Below, piece after piece: positions 48,921 through 58,536 of a DNA stretch of 64,000 nucleotides. Positions within the stretch are counted from its first letter, which is position 1. Every line of letters begins with the position of its first letter. Below the pieces are notes generated by a model. That model was not told the DNA's origin. It saw nothing but the letters and a program-made list of their open reading frames with translations, and made no database searches. This DNA is from Pycnococcus provasolii (taxonomy: Eukaryota; Chlorophyta; Pseudoscourfieldiophyceae; Pseudoscourfieldiales; Pycnococcaceae): assembly GCA_938743325.2 (NCBI GenBank), contig OW568864.1, positions 310,001 to 374,000 on the forward strand. The letters run 5' to 3'. The translations under genes were made by a program, and so were the position numbers.

Positions 48921-49949
48921 ATGGCGGTGACGTTGCATCCTTATCACCACAGTCATGGTAACGCAGCTGTGAGTGGCTGTAGTGGTGGCAGAAGAGCCTC
49001 TCACTCTAGCTCTTCTGCCCTTGTAACAGTCTGGCCGCGAAGGAGGAGACACACACCCAACCATCCAACTGTCATGCCGATGCATACTCCGTGCAGGTGC
49101 AAAGCCACCCCGCATAACCACCACGCTGCTCCTGCACCACACCCTCACCACGTCCAAAGCAAACTCGCCAAAAGGTGCGGACTCGCCACGGCCGCAGCGG
49201 CGACGCAGACTACAGAAACAAACCGACTCGAGGAGTTTGAGGGGCCATCCAGCACGCCCACGTGGGCAGCAGACCACGTCGCGCTTTGCGACCTGCCTGA
49301 CGTGCGCGTCTGCGTCGCGGACGACATACCCACGCAGCGCGCTGCCGCGCTGCTGCGAGCACACTGCTTCACGGTATTTCCCGAAGGACGCTCGCCGACC
49401 GCTATGAGCGCGCGCATCCGAACGCGCGCGGAGGTGGAGTGGACAGCCATCGAAAACAAATACAAGGGAACGGACATCATCTTTCGTGGCGTGCCTGTCA
49501 CACCAATCAACGTCGACGTGCCTTACGTCGAGGGCGTCGTGGGAGATGAGCTCGACGCGCGGTACGCACGCATTCCACCACACGACAGCACGGAGCCAGA
49601 ACGTGTCGTCGTGGGAACGCTCGACCTGAACGTGGGAGCACTGCCAGCCGAGGCGCTGCGACCGAAGCAGGCAAACGCGCCTGGAACGCGCGCCGGCTAC
49701 CTGTCAAACGTCTGCGTGGCACCCTCCGCACGAAGAAAGGGAGTGGCAAAGCTCCTCATAGAGTCAGCAGCTTCGCTTGCGCGTGAGAAAGGCCTCGCTC
49801 CTGTTTACGTGCACGTGGTTGCCACGAACGAACCTGCTCGAGTGCTCTACGAGTCGATGGGCTTCGTTTTTGAGGCGGAGGAGACGCAGGAGGAGGCTCG
49901 CACGAGAGGAAAGGAAAGACGCCTTCTTCTTCGTCGCGACACTCCGTGA
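48921..49949 (+). CDS. GNAT-family N-acetyltransferase, probably plastid
   Basis: 342 residues from the ATG at 48921. The first ~100 residues are His/Arg/Ser/Thr-rich with almost no acids, like a plastid transit peptide. The C-terminal GNAT fold shows GYLSNVCVAPSARRKGVAKL (acetyl-CoA loop RRKGVA), HVVATNEPARVLYESMGF and a closing basic strand. This fits the plastid GNAT group of plants, which can acetylate N-termini and lysines. The stop codon (49947-49949) runs straight into 21 adenines. Confidence 0.85.
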   Translation: MAVTLHPYHHSHGNAAVSGCSGGRRASHSSSSALVTVWPRRRRHTPNHPTVMPMHTPCRCKATPHNHHAAPAPHPHHVQSKLAKRCGLATAAAATQTTETNRLEEFEGPSSTPTWAADHVALCDLPDVRVCVADDIPTQRAAALLRAHCFTVFPEGRSPTAMSARIRTRAEVEWTAIENKYKGTDIIFRGVPVTPINVDVPYVEGVVGDELDARYARIPPHDSTEPERVVVGTLDLNVGALPAEALRPKQANAPGTRAGYLSNVCVAPSARRKGVAKLLIESAASLAREKGLAPVYVHVVATNEPARVLYESMGFVFEAEETQEEARTRGKERRLLLRRDTP

Positions 49950-49969
49950 AAAAAAAAAAAAAAAAAAAA
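49949..49969 (+). repeat. 21-nt A run at the GNAT stop codon
   Basis: The final A of the TGA stop is the first base of an uninterrupted A run. It may be chance, a slippage tract or the mark of a retroposed 3' end. I see no target-site duplication. Confidence 0.9.
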
Positions 49970-50084
49970 TCGCCGGAGGGAATCTACTGTAGTGTCGAGT
50001 CAGTGTGTTGTCATACATTCATTCAATCTTTAATTCATTTTTTCTTTCAAAGTAGACTGTTAATTCGTGTTCCCAGCCCACACA

Positions 50085-50411
50085 CTATGCACGTGCCATC
50101 GCCTCGTCGAACGCAGCTTGCTCTTTCCGGCACTTTTCAAACTTGCTGCCATAGTAATGCAAGCACGACGCGAATTTGTTCAGCTCCTCTCCCGCCTTTT
50201 CGTTCGCCGTCTTTGTGACGTCCATGACACACCTCGTGAGCGTCGCCCCTTTGTCGAGGCACGCCTTTGGGTCCATATCCTCCTTTTTGCACCTCATGAA
50301 GTCCCTCGAGATGGTTCCACAAGAGGCCTTGATATGCTTCGCGAGTCCGTACAGCACGGCTCCCGTGGGCACTTCTGCCATGTCGTCATGCGTTGAAGCT
50401 TGCGTCGTCAT
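50085..50411 (-). CDS. NDUFA8: Complex I subunit NDUFA8 (twin CHCH protein)
   Basis: 108 residues from the ATG at 50411 (MTTQASTHDDMAEVPTG). The pattern follows NDUFA8: VPTGAVLYGLAKHIKASC, then CX9C pairs (CGTISRDFMRC, CLDKGATLTRC) and CLHYYGSKFEKCRKEQAAF (CX10C as in the human protein). The subunit sits on the intermembrane-space side of complex I and is imported by the Mia40 disulfide relay, which explains the lack of a presequence. The length is shorter than the human protein, mainly at the C-terminus. Confidence 0.92.
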   Translation of the reverse strand: MTTQASTHDDMAEVPTGAVLYGLAKHIKASCGTISRDFMRCKKEDMDPKACLDKGATLTRCVMDVTKTANEKAGEELNKFASCLHYYGSKFEKCRKEQAAFDEAMARA

Positions 50412-50820
50412 GATTAAAAACTGTTTATTTGTTTGAACAGGACGAGAGATGAGGACACGAGGAGGACGACGACGAGACGAGACGGCGAGACCAGACACCA
50501 CAGCCACAGACGACACCAGACGACACCAGACGGCGGCGGCGAATAATAAAAGAACAAAAACAAGAACAATAAATGCCAAGAATGAAAATTCTCTCAGAAA
50601 ACAAAAACAAGAACAAGAACACGAAAGAAACCCTAACTGCCCAAGTGAACCCCTGGGACCTGGGTTTTTAATACCTTTATGGGGGATCCCCCCTTGAACT
50701 CCTCCTTGAACTTCTCAAGTCTCTCCGAAAAGCTCCCAGGATTCCGGGTCCCCACGAACTCACCGTCCTCCCCACTCTTCCCCGTTTCATTTTCCCGGCG
50801 GCGCCTGCTGTTAAGTTGGT
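50412..50820. other. Divergent promoter gap NDUFA8/eIF3g
   Basis: A/G-rich on the plus strand (AACAAGAAC units, 50550-50625), with a single AACCCTAA telo-box-like motif at about 50629-50637 instead of an array. Confidence 0.5.
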
Positions 50821-51810
50821 ATGAGCAAGGGCAGTGCGATGTCCGCACGCACGCGATGGGGCGACGACGACGACGACTTGTTCGGTGATGGAGGAGGACA
50901 TGGAGCGTCTTCGGGAGGTGCTGTGGACATCTCCCTGCCGCCGCCGCAGATCATTGGACCGGACGCGAACGGTGTCAAAACGTACATCGAGTACAAAATC
51001 AACGAGAAGAACCAAAAGGTGAAGGTGACCAAAAAGGTGAAAGTCTCCAAGTACATGCGACGCGTCACGCCGGGCATGGTGGAAAGGCGCAAGTGGACGC
51101 CGTTTGGTGATGCCGCCAACGCGCGGGACCAGGAGTGCCGCACGGTGGCGAGCATCGAGGACATCTACCTCGAGCGCCCACGCCTGCAGGCGGAGAAGAC
51201 GGAGCTCGAGAAGGACAAGGACAAGCTGGCGGCGATGACGAAGGACTCCGCGACGCTCATGCCGTACAGGTCGATGAGGTTGCGTGCCAAGTACCGCGAG
51301 CTCGCGCAGAGTCTTGGCATCGAAGAAAGGGGAGACACGATGCCGCCTGGGGATGACGACGGCCCTCCAGGATCGGGTTCGATGCCGCCTCTGCCTTCGA
51401 AGGGTGGCTACGTTCCTCCTAGCTTGCGAGGTGGTGCGGCAGCTGCCGGCGCCGCGATGCGCGACCGCCGCGACGAGAACAGCTTGCGCGTGACGAACCT
51501 GAGCGAGGACTGTCGCGAGGCTGACCTGCAGGAGCTGTTCCGCCCGTTCGGTCCTATCCAGCGCATTTACGTCGCGTACGATCGCGAGACGGGCGAGTCG
51601 CGCGGCTTTGCGTTTGTGAACTTCATTCACCACGAGGATGCTGCTCGCGCCAAGGAAAAACTCGACGGCTTTGGATACGACAACCTCATCCTTCGCGTCG
51701 ACTGGGCCGCGCCTCGTCCGGAGCGCGCCGACGGCGAGGGCGGCGGCGGCGGCGGCGACCGCGGTGGTCCGAGGCACGATCGCGGCGGCGGCGGATACGG
51801 AAGAAGATGA
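50821..51810 (+). CDS. EIF3G: Translation initiation factor eIF3 subunit g
   Basis: 329 residues from the ATG at 50821. The N-terminal eIF3g region has GVKTYIEYKINEKNQKVKVT and VERRKWTPFGDA. The linker carries GGYVPPSLRGG. The C-terminal RRM has LRVTNLSEDCREADLQELF (RNP2 region) and ESRGFAFVNF (RNP1), then GFGYDNLILRVDWAAP and a Gly/Arg tail. In most eIF3g proteins a CCHC zinc knuckle precedes PYKD. Here the matching stretch reads AAMTKDSATLMPYR without cysteines, so the knuckle is lost. The RRM and flanking motifs leave no doubt about the family. Confidence 0.93.
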   Translation: MSKGSAMSARTRWGDDDDDLFGDGGGHGASSGGAVDISLPPPQIIGPDANGVKTYIEYKINEKNQKVKVTKKVKVSKYMRRVTPGMVERRKWTPFGDAANARDQECRTVASIEDIYLERPRLQAEKTELEKDKDKLAAMTKDSATLMPYRSMRLRAKYRELAQSLGIEERGDTMPPGDDDGPPGSGSMPPLPSKGGYVPPSLRGGAAAAGAAMRDRRDENSLRVTNLSEDCREADLQELFRPFGPIQRIYVAYDRETGESRGFAFVNFIHHEDAARAKEKLDGFGYDNLILRVDWAAPRPERADGEGGGGGGDRGGPRHDRGGGGYGRR

Positions 51811-52266
51811 AATTTCAGTTTGTTTGTAATGCTGCACTAAGTTTGGAACATACTGTAGTACAGTACGACTATTCCTACACTACTAATGTGAGTATCTATG
51901 GGTTTGCTCATGAACGTTTTGTTTTTCTTCTTAAGTCTACCCATCACTACTATAGTACACGATACGATACCGGTACGATACAAGACGATACCGTACCGTA
52001 TCTCTCGTCCTGTACAGTACAGTAACACATATGTAAGGTGCAAACTTGTCCAGTCCTACCCAGGACGAGTCACAGGACGAGCCCTAACTCTGGCTAAGGG
52101 TTTCAAGGTGGATCCCCAGATCGCCTCCTCGGAGGCACCTGGGATCCGATCCGATCCATTCGGGGCCCCCCCGATTTCCCCGAATCCCGTACCCCGTTGA
52201 TCGAGTGGCTGAAGGAAGCTCTCTGCTCGGCATTCTCCCCCTCACTCTCGGAGCCTTTTTACGATA
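51811..52266. other. Intergenic region with TAC/GTA-rich sequence
   Basis: 3' flank of eIF3g and 5' flank of the Tic20 gene. 51850-52030 is rich in CGATACGGTACGAT and CTGTACAGTACAG elements. No gene is seen. Confidence 0.45.
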
Positions 52267-53232
52267 ATGGCGGCCCTCACCACCACCCGCGCACCTGCTC
52301 AGGCACGTGCTCATGCTCACGCTCACGCTCATGGTACCTCTCTGCCTCATGGTCGCCGTGGCGGTCGTGTGACAGGTGGTACATGTCGTGGTGCTGTTCG
52401 TGGTGCTGTTCGTGGTGTTCATGGTGTTGGTTATCGTAGGTATCCCAAGGCATCATGTGCCTCTGCAGGTGATGAGTCGGCAGGTCCATCGTCAGGAGGA
52501 TCAACCACGCTCTCAAACCTGGACGCACTTCTCGGAGAAGACACACTACCCTCTTCTGTGGTAGAAAATAATAATCTCGATGACTTGAAGAAAACAAGTG
52601 ATGGTTCCAGTGGTGGTGATGAAAATGAAAACCTCGCAACGAAGAAACGCGACGAAGATACACAAAGTACGACGGCGACGAGACCCGTGCCCACGACCAC
52701 ACCGTCGGTGTTTTCGCGCAGAGAGGATGACGACCCGGACGGAGGAGCAAGCTTCGGAGAGAGGGCACTGTGCGCGTCGTGCTATCTGCTGCCTCTGCTC
52801 GACGCGCTCAAGTTCAGCAGATACCTGCTGCGGGCCTTCCCTGCCGCCGCGCTGCTCCTACTCCCCATCGCGCCTGTCGCTGAGGTATACGCAAACCTTG
52901 GATTCTTCCAGGTGCTCGTCTTCTTTGCCATCTACTTCGGCATCGCACAAAACCGACAGGACATGAGCCCGTTCGCGAGGTTTCACGCGCAGCAGGCGAT
53001 ACTACTTGACCTGATCATAATCCTACCAGACGCGCTCAGCAGGCTGTTCGTCGGCGCTGACGGCGCCGTGCCGCGCGATGGAATAGCACTCGAGGCTATG
53101 ACGCTACTGTTCAACACAACCTTTCTATACGTTTGGTTCTGCTCTGGTGGCGGCTTTTTCTCCAGCTTGGCTGGAAAGCGTCCAAAGCTCCCGCTCGTCG
53201 GCGACGTCGCGGAGCAACAGGCTGAGCGCTGA
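52267..53232 (+). CDS. TIC20: Tic20-type plastid protein import channel subunit
   Basis: 321 residues from the ATG at 52267. The leader (~60 residues) is rich in Ala/His/Arg/Thr with no acids, a plausible transit peptide. An acidic, Ser-rich stretch follows. The membrane part begins RALCASCYLLPLLDALKFSR and has about four spans, with FFAIYFGIAQNR, FARFHAQQAILLDLIIILP and a C-terminal LPLVGDVAEQQ. These are Tic20 signatures. Tic20 forms the core of the inner-envelope import translocon. The gene is evidence of a primary-type plastid. Confidence 0.92.
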   Translation: MAALTTTRAPAQARAHAHAHAHGTSLPHGRRGGRVTGGTCRGAVRGAVRGVHGVGYRRYPKASCASAGDESAGPSSGGSTTLSNLDALLGEDTLPSSVVENNNLDDLKKTSDGSSGGDENENLATKKRDEDTQSTTATRPVPTTTPSVFSRREDDDPDGGASFGERALCASCYLLPLLDALKFSRYLLRAFPAAALLLLPIAPVAEVYANLGFFQVLVFFAIYFGIAQNRQDMSPFARFHAQQAILLDLIIILPDALSRLFVGADGAVPRDGIALEAMTLLFNTTFLYVWFCSGGGFFSSLAGKRPKLPLVGDVAEQQAER

Positions 53233-53433
53233 AAGAGCGACGACCAACCAACAACATAAAAAGCAGTTCTACAGCGAAGACTTTTGTATAGTTGTAACCC
53301 GTGGAACTTTGACAACTTGTGGTTTAATCTTTCATTCTTTTAAAGGTCGTTCCTGTGATTTAGTTACTCGAGAACAAAAATTCCTACATCTTGGACTCAC
53401 ATTTAGATAACTATTGTCTGATTTAAATTTGTA

Positions 53434-54639
53434 TTAATCCTTCTTCTTCATGTTGTGCAAGGCGTTCGCGAACAGCTCATACATGCGCTGCGACGCCATC
53501 TGCTCGACTCCGCTCGGCATTCCAAGCTGAGCTCCCGCTCCAAGCTGAGCTCCTGCTCCTCCAAGCTGAGGTGCCGCCGCCTGAAATCCTTGCATCGCGT
53601 TCATCGCATTCACCGGCATGTTCGTCGGGACCACCCCTGCCCCACCCGCAAGAATGTTGGCCAACTGAGCGGCGGTGTTGACTTGCGCATTCTGCGCTTG
53701 CGCCGGTTGAGCAAAACCAAGACCGCCAAGCAACTGCGCCTGCACCTGTGCAGCTTGCTGGGCGGCGTTCGGGTGGCCAAGAGGCTGGCCTGTCAGCTGC
53801 GAAAGCGCGTTCACAACCGACGAGAAAGCCTGCGTCGAGTTGTTTGCTGCCGGGTTAGCGGCAGGCATTTTGCCCCCCAACTGCGGCGACGGTTGCATCA
53901 CAGGAGGTGCAGGTGGGGCGGGAGGTGCGGGAGGAGGAGGAGCCGGCCCGCCTTGCAGCTTATACATCTCGTTCGCGCGGTCCTTCAAGTTGGTAACGTG
54001 CTGCATTTGGCTGAGAAGCTGCGGGCTACCGTAGTCAAGCACGTGCAGAAACGAGCTCGCCGTCATTTGCGAAATACCCTTGGACTTGCCTGACTTGTCC
54101 TTTGAGCCATCACCACTGTCATCTGATGATTGTTTCGCGTGGTGAGCCAAATACGCCGAGGCGCGTTCCATGCGGCTGCGTCGCAGCGCCGAACCACTCG
54201 GGCTCCCGGAGATACCAGCGACAAGCTCGAGGAACTGGATGTAGTTTTCGACGCGGCTGCGGTATACCTTTGCGCTGTGCCGGTTCTGCTTCCGCCGCCT
54301 CTCCAAGGACTCCGTCTCCTTCCCGCGTGCCGTCCCTTCTACGACATCCTTCCTTTCCGGAGCTTCGTCGTGACTCTCCTGTCCCGTGCCCTGTTCCGGG
54401 TCTTCTGGGTCTTCTGTGTCGTCTTCAATCACGTCGGCTCGTCTTGCGCGCTTCAGCGGCGGTACCAGTGGCTCGTCGCTGCCTGCCGGGTCCTTTTCTC
54501 CGTCCGCGTTCTTTTCGTCGAGGATCGCTGCGACCGCAGTTGCTTCCATGCGTTTTTTACTGTCCGTAGTAAGGGCGGCCGCATTCGCAATAGTGACGAG
54601 GCCGTCTTCGTTGGCGTTGGCGCGCTCACCTCCCAACAT
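53434..54639 (-). CDS. bZIP-like transcription factor
   Basis: 401 residues from the ATG at 54639. The basic region RRRKQNRHSAKVYRSRVENY (about 115-134) has the N-x7-R signature of bZIP proteins. The following zipper is short and poor in leucine heptads, so dimerisation may be weak or use another helix. The N-terminus is acidic; a Pro-rich stretch and a Gln/Ala/Gly-rich C-terminal region look like activation domains. Targets are unknown. Confidence 0.75.
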   Translation of the reverse strand: MLGGERANANEDGLVTIANAAALTTDSKKRMEATAVAAILDEKNADGEKDPAGSDEPLVPPLKRARRADVIEDDTEDPEDPEQGTGQESHDEAPERKDVVEGTARGKETESLERRRKQNRHSAKVYRSRVENYIQFLELVAGISGSPSGSALRRSRMERASAYLAHHAKQSSDDSGDGSKDKSGKSKGISQMTASSFLHVLDYGSPQLLSQMQHVTNLKDRANEMYKLQGGPAPPPPAPPAPPAPPVMQPSPQLGGKMPAANPAANNSTQAFSSVVNALSQLTGQPLGHPNAAQQAAQVQAQLLGGLGFAQPAQAQNAQVNTAAQLANILAGGAGVVPTNMPVNAMNAMQGFQAAAPQLGGAGAQLGAGAQLGMPSGVEQMASQRMYELFANALHNMKKKD

Positions 54640-55978
54640 GGTTTTCCCAACTAAAAAAGGGAGTGAGAGGCGTATTATTTATAATAAGCCTTAAGGTTAT
54701 ACAAGGAAACTATAAAGTTATATGGAGCCCTTTGGTTCTTCAGAGCTCTTCAGACTGTTTCAGAGACACACTTGACGAGGGGCCACCCCGTTTACCCGTT
54801 TACCCGTGGAGGCGAGGGGTAAAGGCCGAGGCCGAGGGGTCCCGCCATCCATGGCAGCCTGGCGGCTGGCAGTTGCGCTGGCCTTGGCGTTATTCATTCA
54901 CACGACGAACTGGAGAAAGCTTAAGCTTAGCTTGGCTTGGGTCTTGATCAAGGAAGTGTTCAACATTTCTCCGCCAGTGGATCCCATGTGGGCTCTTCAT
55001 CGCCTCCATGCAGTATTAGCAAGTTGACTCTCGACTTACAGAGCCATTTAAATGGATGAAATTCATCACACCACGTGTTACCGTCACCGTATTACCTCAC
55101 CAAAGATGCCACGCAAGAATCAGAGGCATTTTCGTGTCTAATTAGTCGAATACAGCGGATAAACCGCGTTGTGTGCGATTCCTGATTCTGAAAGATTCGC
55201 CACAACGAAAACCAAAGGCGGAATTCGGGCACCCTGGCAACGAGAGCCATATAACGTTGACAACGTTGACACACATTTGCACATTTATGTTGCACAACGC
55301 GCATTTTTCTGGCAACGGAGTACACTGCCGGAAAGTCGGAAACTACTCGCTTCCATCAAGACGATCGCACCAATTAGTCATCATCAGGTGGTAAACCTTT
55401 AAGTGAGCACTTGGCACAAGCCTGAGAACAAGGCGAACGCGTGATGTCATGAAAAGAAACTTGTCATTAACTTGAACAGTGCAAGGAATGTACAGGGAAA
55501 GCCCGAGCCGGAAAGGTACCACGTGGCCCTCCCCGCCTCCTTGCACACCTTTTGGACATAACGAACCGTCGGCAAACGCGTGCAAGAGGATTTTTTGAGG
55601 ATACGGGATCCTCAAGGGTCCCTGACTGGGCTCAGCGATGTCGACATGCACAATTCAGTCAATTCTGAATGACGTACATATGATAATTTATTGGTGTGCT
55701 CATAATAATGGCAAAATTCCGTGCGTTGCCGAGTTTCGGGTTTTGGGGAAACACTTTTGAAAACACCTCTTTCGGGGTTCGATCGAAGCCCCCCCCCCCC
55801 CCCCCCCCCCTCTCCCAGGCCCCCCCTCCCCCTTTCCTCGAAATCGCCTCCTTCGCCAGATCGCGCCCGCCACCACCGCCCGCGCTCCCCGTGTGCGGCG
55901 CGCTCTTGTGTGTGGGCGGCGCGCACACGACAGCAGGCAGGTAGGCAGGCAGGCAGGCCACTCGCCTCGGTTCGGTGC
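54640..55978. other. Intergenic region with dispersed repeat and C run
   Basis: 1.3 kb between the bZIP and GT29 genes. It holds the long copy of the dispersed repeat (55402-55565), a run of 22 C (55789-55810) and GGCA repeats just before the GT29 ATG (55936-55960). No gene is supported. Confidence 0.5.
55402..55565. repeat. Dispersed repeat, copy 2 (long form)
   Basis: The outer blocks 55402-55450 and 55544-55565 match copy 1 at 8456-8533. The 93-bp middle is present only here. The two copies share the flanking TAGTCATCATC motif upstream (8378, 55376). Confidence 0.8.
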
Positions 55979-58123
55979 ATGGCACGGGAAGCCGGACGCT
56001 CGCCGCGCACGCGGCTCGCGCTCGCCGCGCTTGCCGTGCTCGCCGTCGCCGTGCTCTTCGCACTTCACTCCTTCCACGTGAGCCACTCGGCGCATAAGCA
56101 CTTTCTTGAGCACCACTACGCCTCCAGCGAGGTGGGAGCTGCGTCGGACTCCGTGGCCACAGGTTCCGTCGCGGGGTTGGAGCGTGCAAGGGCCCAGGTC
56201 GGCGTTAGTGCTGGCGTGGAGAGCAGTAACTGGGAGTCGTTCCAGCAGCGCCTCGTGGCTGCGCGGAAGGAGAAGATGGAGGCTGATCTGAAGTTTCTGG
56301 GGATGCCCGTCGACCCAAGCGCGTCGCCAGCGAAGCTAGAGCGCACGTGGGAGCGCGTGGTTGACGAAGAAGCTGGCGAGAACGCCGCCGGAGGCGACGC
56401 GATGGCGCAAATGAGCGACGACCGCGCGAGCAGCGCCTTGGAAAAGTTAGAGGCTGACCTCGTCAAGTCGCAGGAGGAGACGGAGAACGCGCGTGAAATG
56501 GCCATAATTGGATCCGGCCTCGCGGCTTACGAACCTCCTCCGCCACCGCGTCCACCGCGGCTCAGGGTGACGGCACAGCAAAGGCACGCCGCAGTGGCGA
56601 AGCCGTCCCACGGACCAGCGGCAGGGCGTGCGCACAGGCCACGCTCATCGCTGCGCAGCGGTGGTGCTGGAATGGAAACCTTGAGCGGCGGCGCAACGTG
56701 TGGTGGCGCGCCGAATCCGTTCGACCCGCTACGGCCTGGAGGTGGTGGTGACACCGCGCAGCTGACAGAGACCTTGATTGAAGCGGTGCGCCGAAGGCGT
56801 CGACGTCGTCTGCAGGCTGTTGAGGGCGTCCGCAACGGCGCCTTCTCCGAGGCTGGGCGCGGTGGACGCTACGGCGTGAGCTGCGAGCCATCGGCACCCG
56901 TCAAGGCTCGTCAGGCTTGCCTCGAGAGGCGCTTCCTCAAGCGGTGTTCCGAGGACGACGCCCGCGCCAAGGCGCAGAAGTCGGCCCGCAAGCCGACGGC
57001 GGACGAGCAGCTGCTGGCGAAGTGCATACACTCAGACTTTACCGACGCGCAGTGTTCCGCACCAGGCGCGCAGGAGCGCATTCGGTCCGCCGCGCGCGCG
57101 CTTAAGGGTATACAGATGGTGCTGGACGCAAAGAAGCCGAGCAGGCCAAATCCAAGCTGCCTGCTCTACTCGAAGGGAAAGAAGTGCGGGGAAATTCTGT
57201 CGAACGAGGAATCGTCCCTCACCATGGGCTGCGGTGAGCGCGGAGCCGGCTTTCCTGCTGCAGGGTGCGACCGCAAGCTTGCCACCGGCGAGAAGACGGT
57301 GGGCGGCGACAACCAAATTGGACAGGATTTCCCACTGCTGCGCGAACGCGATGCCGTGCGTGACACGTACCAGACGTGCGCGGTGGTAGGCAACAGCATG
57401 CGCCTCTTCGATGGCTCCATGCCGCTGCATGGCTCTTATGTTGATCGCCACGACGCGGTGTTCCGCTTCAACAACGAGCTCGAGCGCATCTACCACGTGC
57501 TCTCGCTCGACACCAAGGGATTTGGTGGCGAGCAGCGCATCATCGACGAGGGCGGCCTGGAAGAGCGCGTCGGCTTTAAGACGACATTTCGCCTGGTGAA
57601 TCGCAAGTATACGTCGCAGCTGCTCGACGGCACTGACAAGATCGTACGCAACGGCACTAAGAAGGTGATACCGCTCACCTTCTCTAGTACCACGCTTCGC
57701 CCTGAGTCTGGTGACGAGCGCGAGCGTCCAAATTCGCTGCTATTTTGGCACTACAGCTCTGCGCCTTTCGTGCGCACGATCCAGCGAAAGTACAAAGACC
57801 AGGCTGGCACGATTGATCTCATTGCACCAGAGTTCGCGAATTGGCTTCTCGACGTGTTCGCTCAGCTTCGCGTTGACCTGTTAAGAATTGGGCTCGGTCC
57901 ATTCACTTGCTACCGTAGCATATCGAGCGGTATCCACGGCATGATGCTGGCATTTCTCCTCTGCAAGGAAGCGCTTAGCGTCTTTGGCTTTAGCGTGTCG
58001 ACGCGAAATTTCGCAGACGGCTTCAATCACGGCCGGCCGTCGCAAAGCCACAGCTGGGACTTCGAGACAAATCTCATGAAGACGCTTTACGCTGCTGGCT
58101 TGGTGAACGTTTGCCACACATGA
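55979..58123 (+). CDS. Sialyltransferase-like glycosyltransferase, GT29
   Basis: 714 residues from the ATG at 55979, so larger than animal enzymes. Type II topology: short basic N-terminus, signal anchor (LALAALAVLAVAVLFAL), a stem of ~400 residues with low complexity, then the catalytic domain. Motif L is CAVVGNSMRLFDGSMPLHGS then DRHDAVFRFN (from 57376). Motif S is near 57895-57990 (CYRSISSGIHGMMLAFLLC, VFGFS). Motif VS is HSWDFETNLM near 58045. GT29 enzymes use CMP-sialic acid or CMP-Kdo-like donors. In algae and plants the acceptor and even the donor are uncertain. The nucleotide-sugar transporter at 60753 is a plausible partner. Confidence 0.9.
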   Translation: MAREAGRSPRTRLALAALAVLAVAVLFALHSFHVSHSAHKHFLEHHYASSEVGAASDSVATGSVAGLERARAQVGVSAGVESSNWESFQQRLVAARKEKMEADLKFLGMPVDPSASPAKLERTWERVVDEEAGENAAGGDAMAQMSDDRASSALEKLEADLVKSQEETENAREMAIIGSGLAAYEPPPPPRPPRLRVTAQQRHAAVAKPSHGPAAGRAHRPRSSLRSGGAGMETLSGGATCGGAPNPFDPLRPGGGGDTAQLTETLIEAVRRRRRRRLQAVEGVRNGAFSEAGRGGRYGVSCEPSAPVKARQACLERRFLKRCSEDDARAKAQKSARKPTADEQLLAKCIHSDFTDAQCSAPGAQERIRSAARALKGIQMVLDAKKPSRPNPSCLLYSKGKKCGEILSNEESSLTMGCGERGAGFPAAGCDRKLATGEKTVGGDNQIGQDFPLLRERDAVRDTYQTCAVVGNSMRLFDGSMPLHGSYVDRHDAVFRFNNELERIYHVLSLDTKGFGGEQRIIDEGGLEERVGFKTTFRLVNRKYTSQLLDGTDKIVRNGTKKVIPLTFSSTTLRPESGDERERPNSLLFWHYSSAPFVRTIQRKYKDQAGTIDLIAPEFANWLLDVFAQLRVDLLRIGLGPFTCYRSISSGIHGMMLAFLLCKEALSVFGFSVSTRNFADGFNHGRPSQSHSWDFETNLMKTLYAAGLVNVCHT

Positions 58124-58473
58124 ATATTGCGCTGGAAAATTGTTGCTGTAATTACAACTGCTGTAATTGAATCACTCAATCCTCCTATTCAAGGTTTGGG
58201 CGGATCAGACTTAGATGTCGCGCCGCACAAGTGAAACGTACTTGCGAAGACCAGCGTTGAAGAACGTTTGTTATGTCTTGATAAGACCGGTCACACCGGG
58301 ATCCCGAGCGGGCAGGCAGAGCGGTGCAGAGAGCGGTGTGAATGGACGACCGTTGGACAGAGTAAAGCACACTTCATTACTGAATGAGGGATCTCAACAT
58401 GTTTTCTTAAAGACTTTTAGCATCGTTCCTAGCACGTTAAGTAAGCATACCCTCCGTCGTTCGTGTCCTTGCA
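58124..58473. other. Convergent gap GT29/Utp12
   Basis: 350 bp with one copy of the 3'-flank element (58330-58395) and otherwise featureless AT-richer sequence. Confidence 0.5.
58330..58395 (-). repeat. 3'-flank element
   Basis: Plus-strand reading has AATGGACGACCGTTGGACAG, then CACTTCATTACTGAATGAGG. Read on the minus strand it starts about 80 bp past the stop of the Utp12-domain gene. Confidence 0.85.
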
Positions 58474-58503
58474 CTACATGAAGTCGTCGTCATCGTCGTC
58501 GAT

Positions 58504-58536
<33 letters not shown>

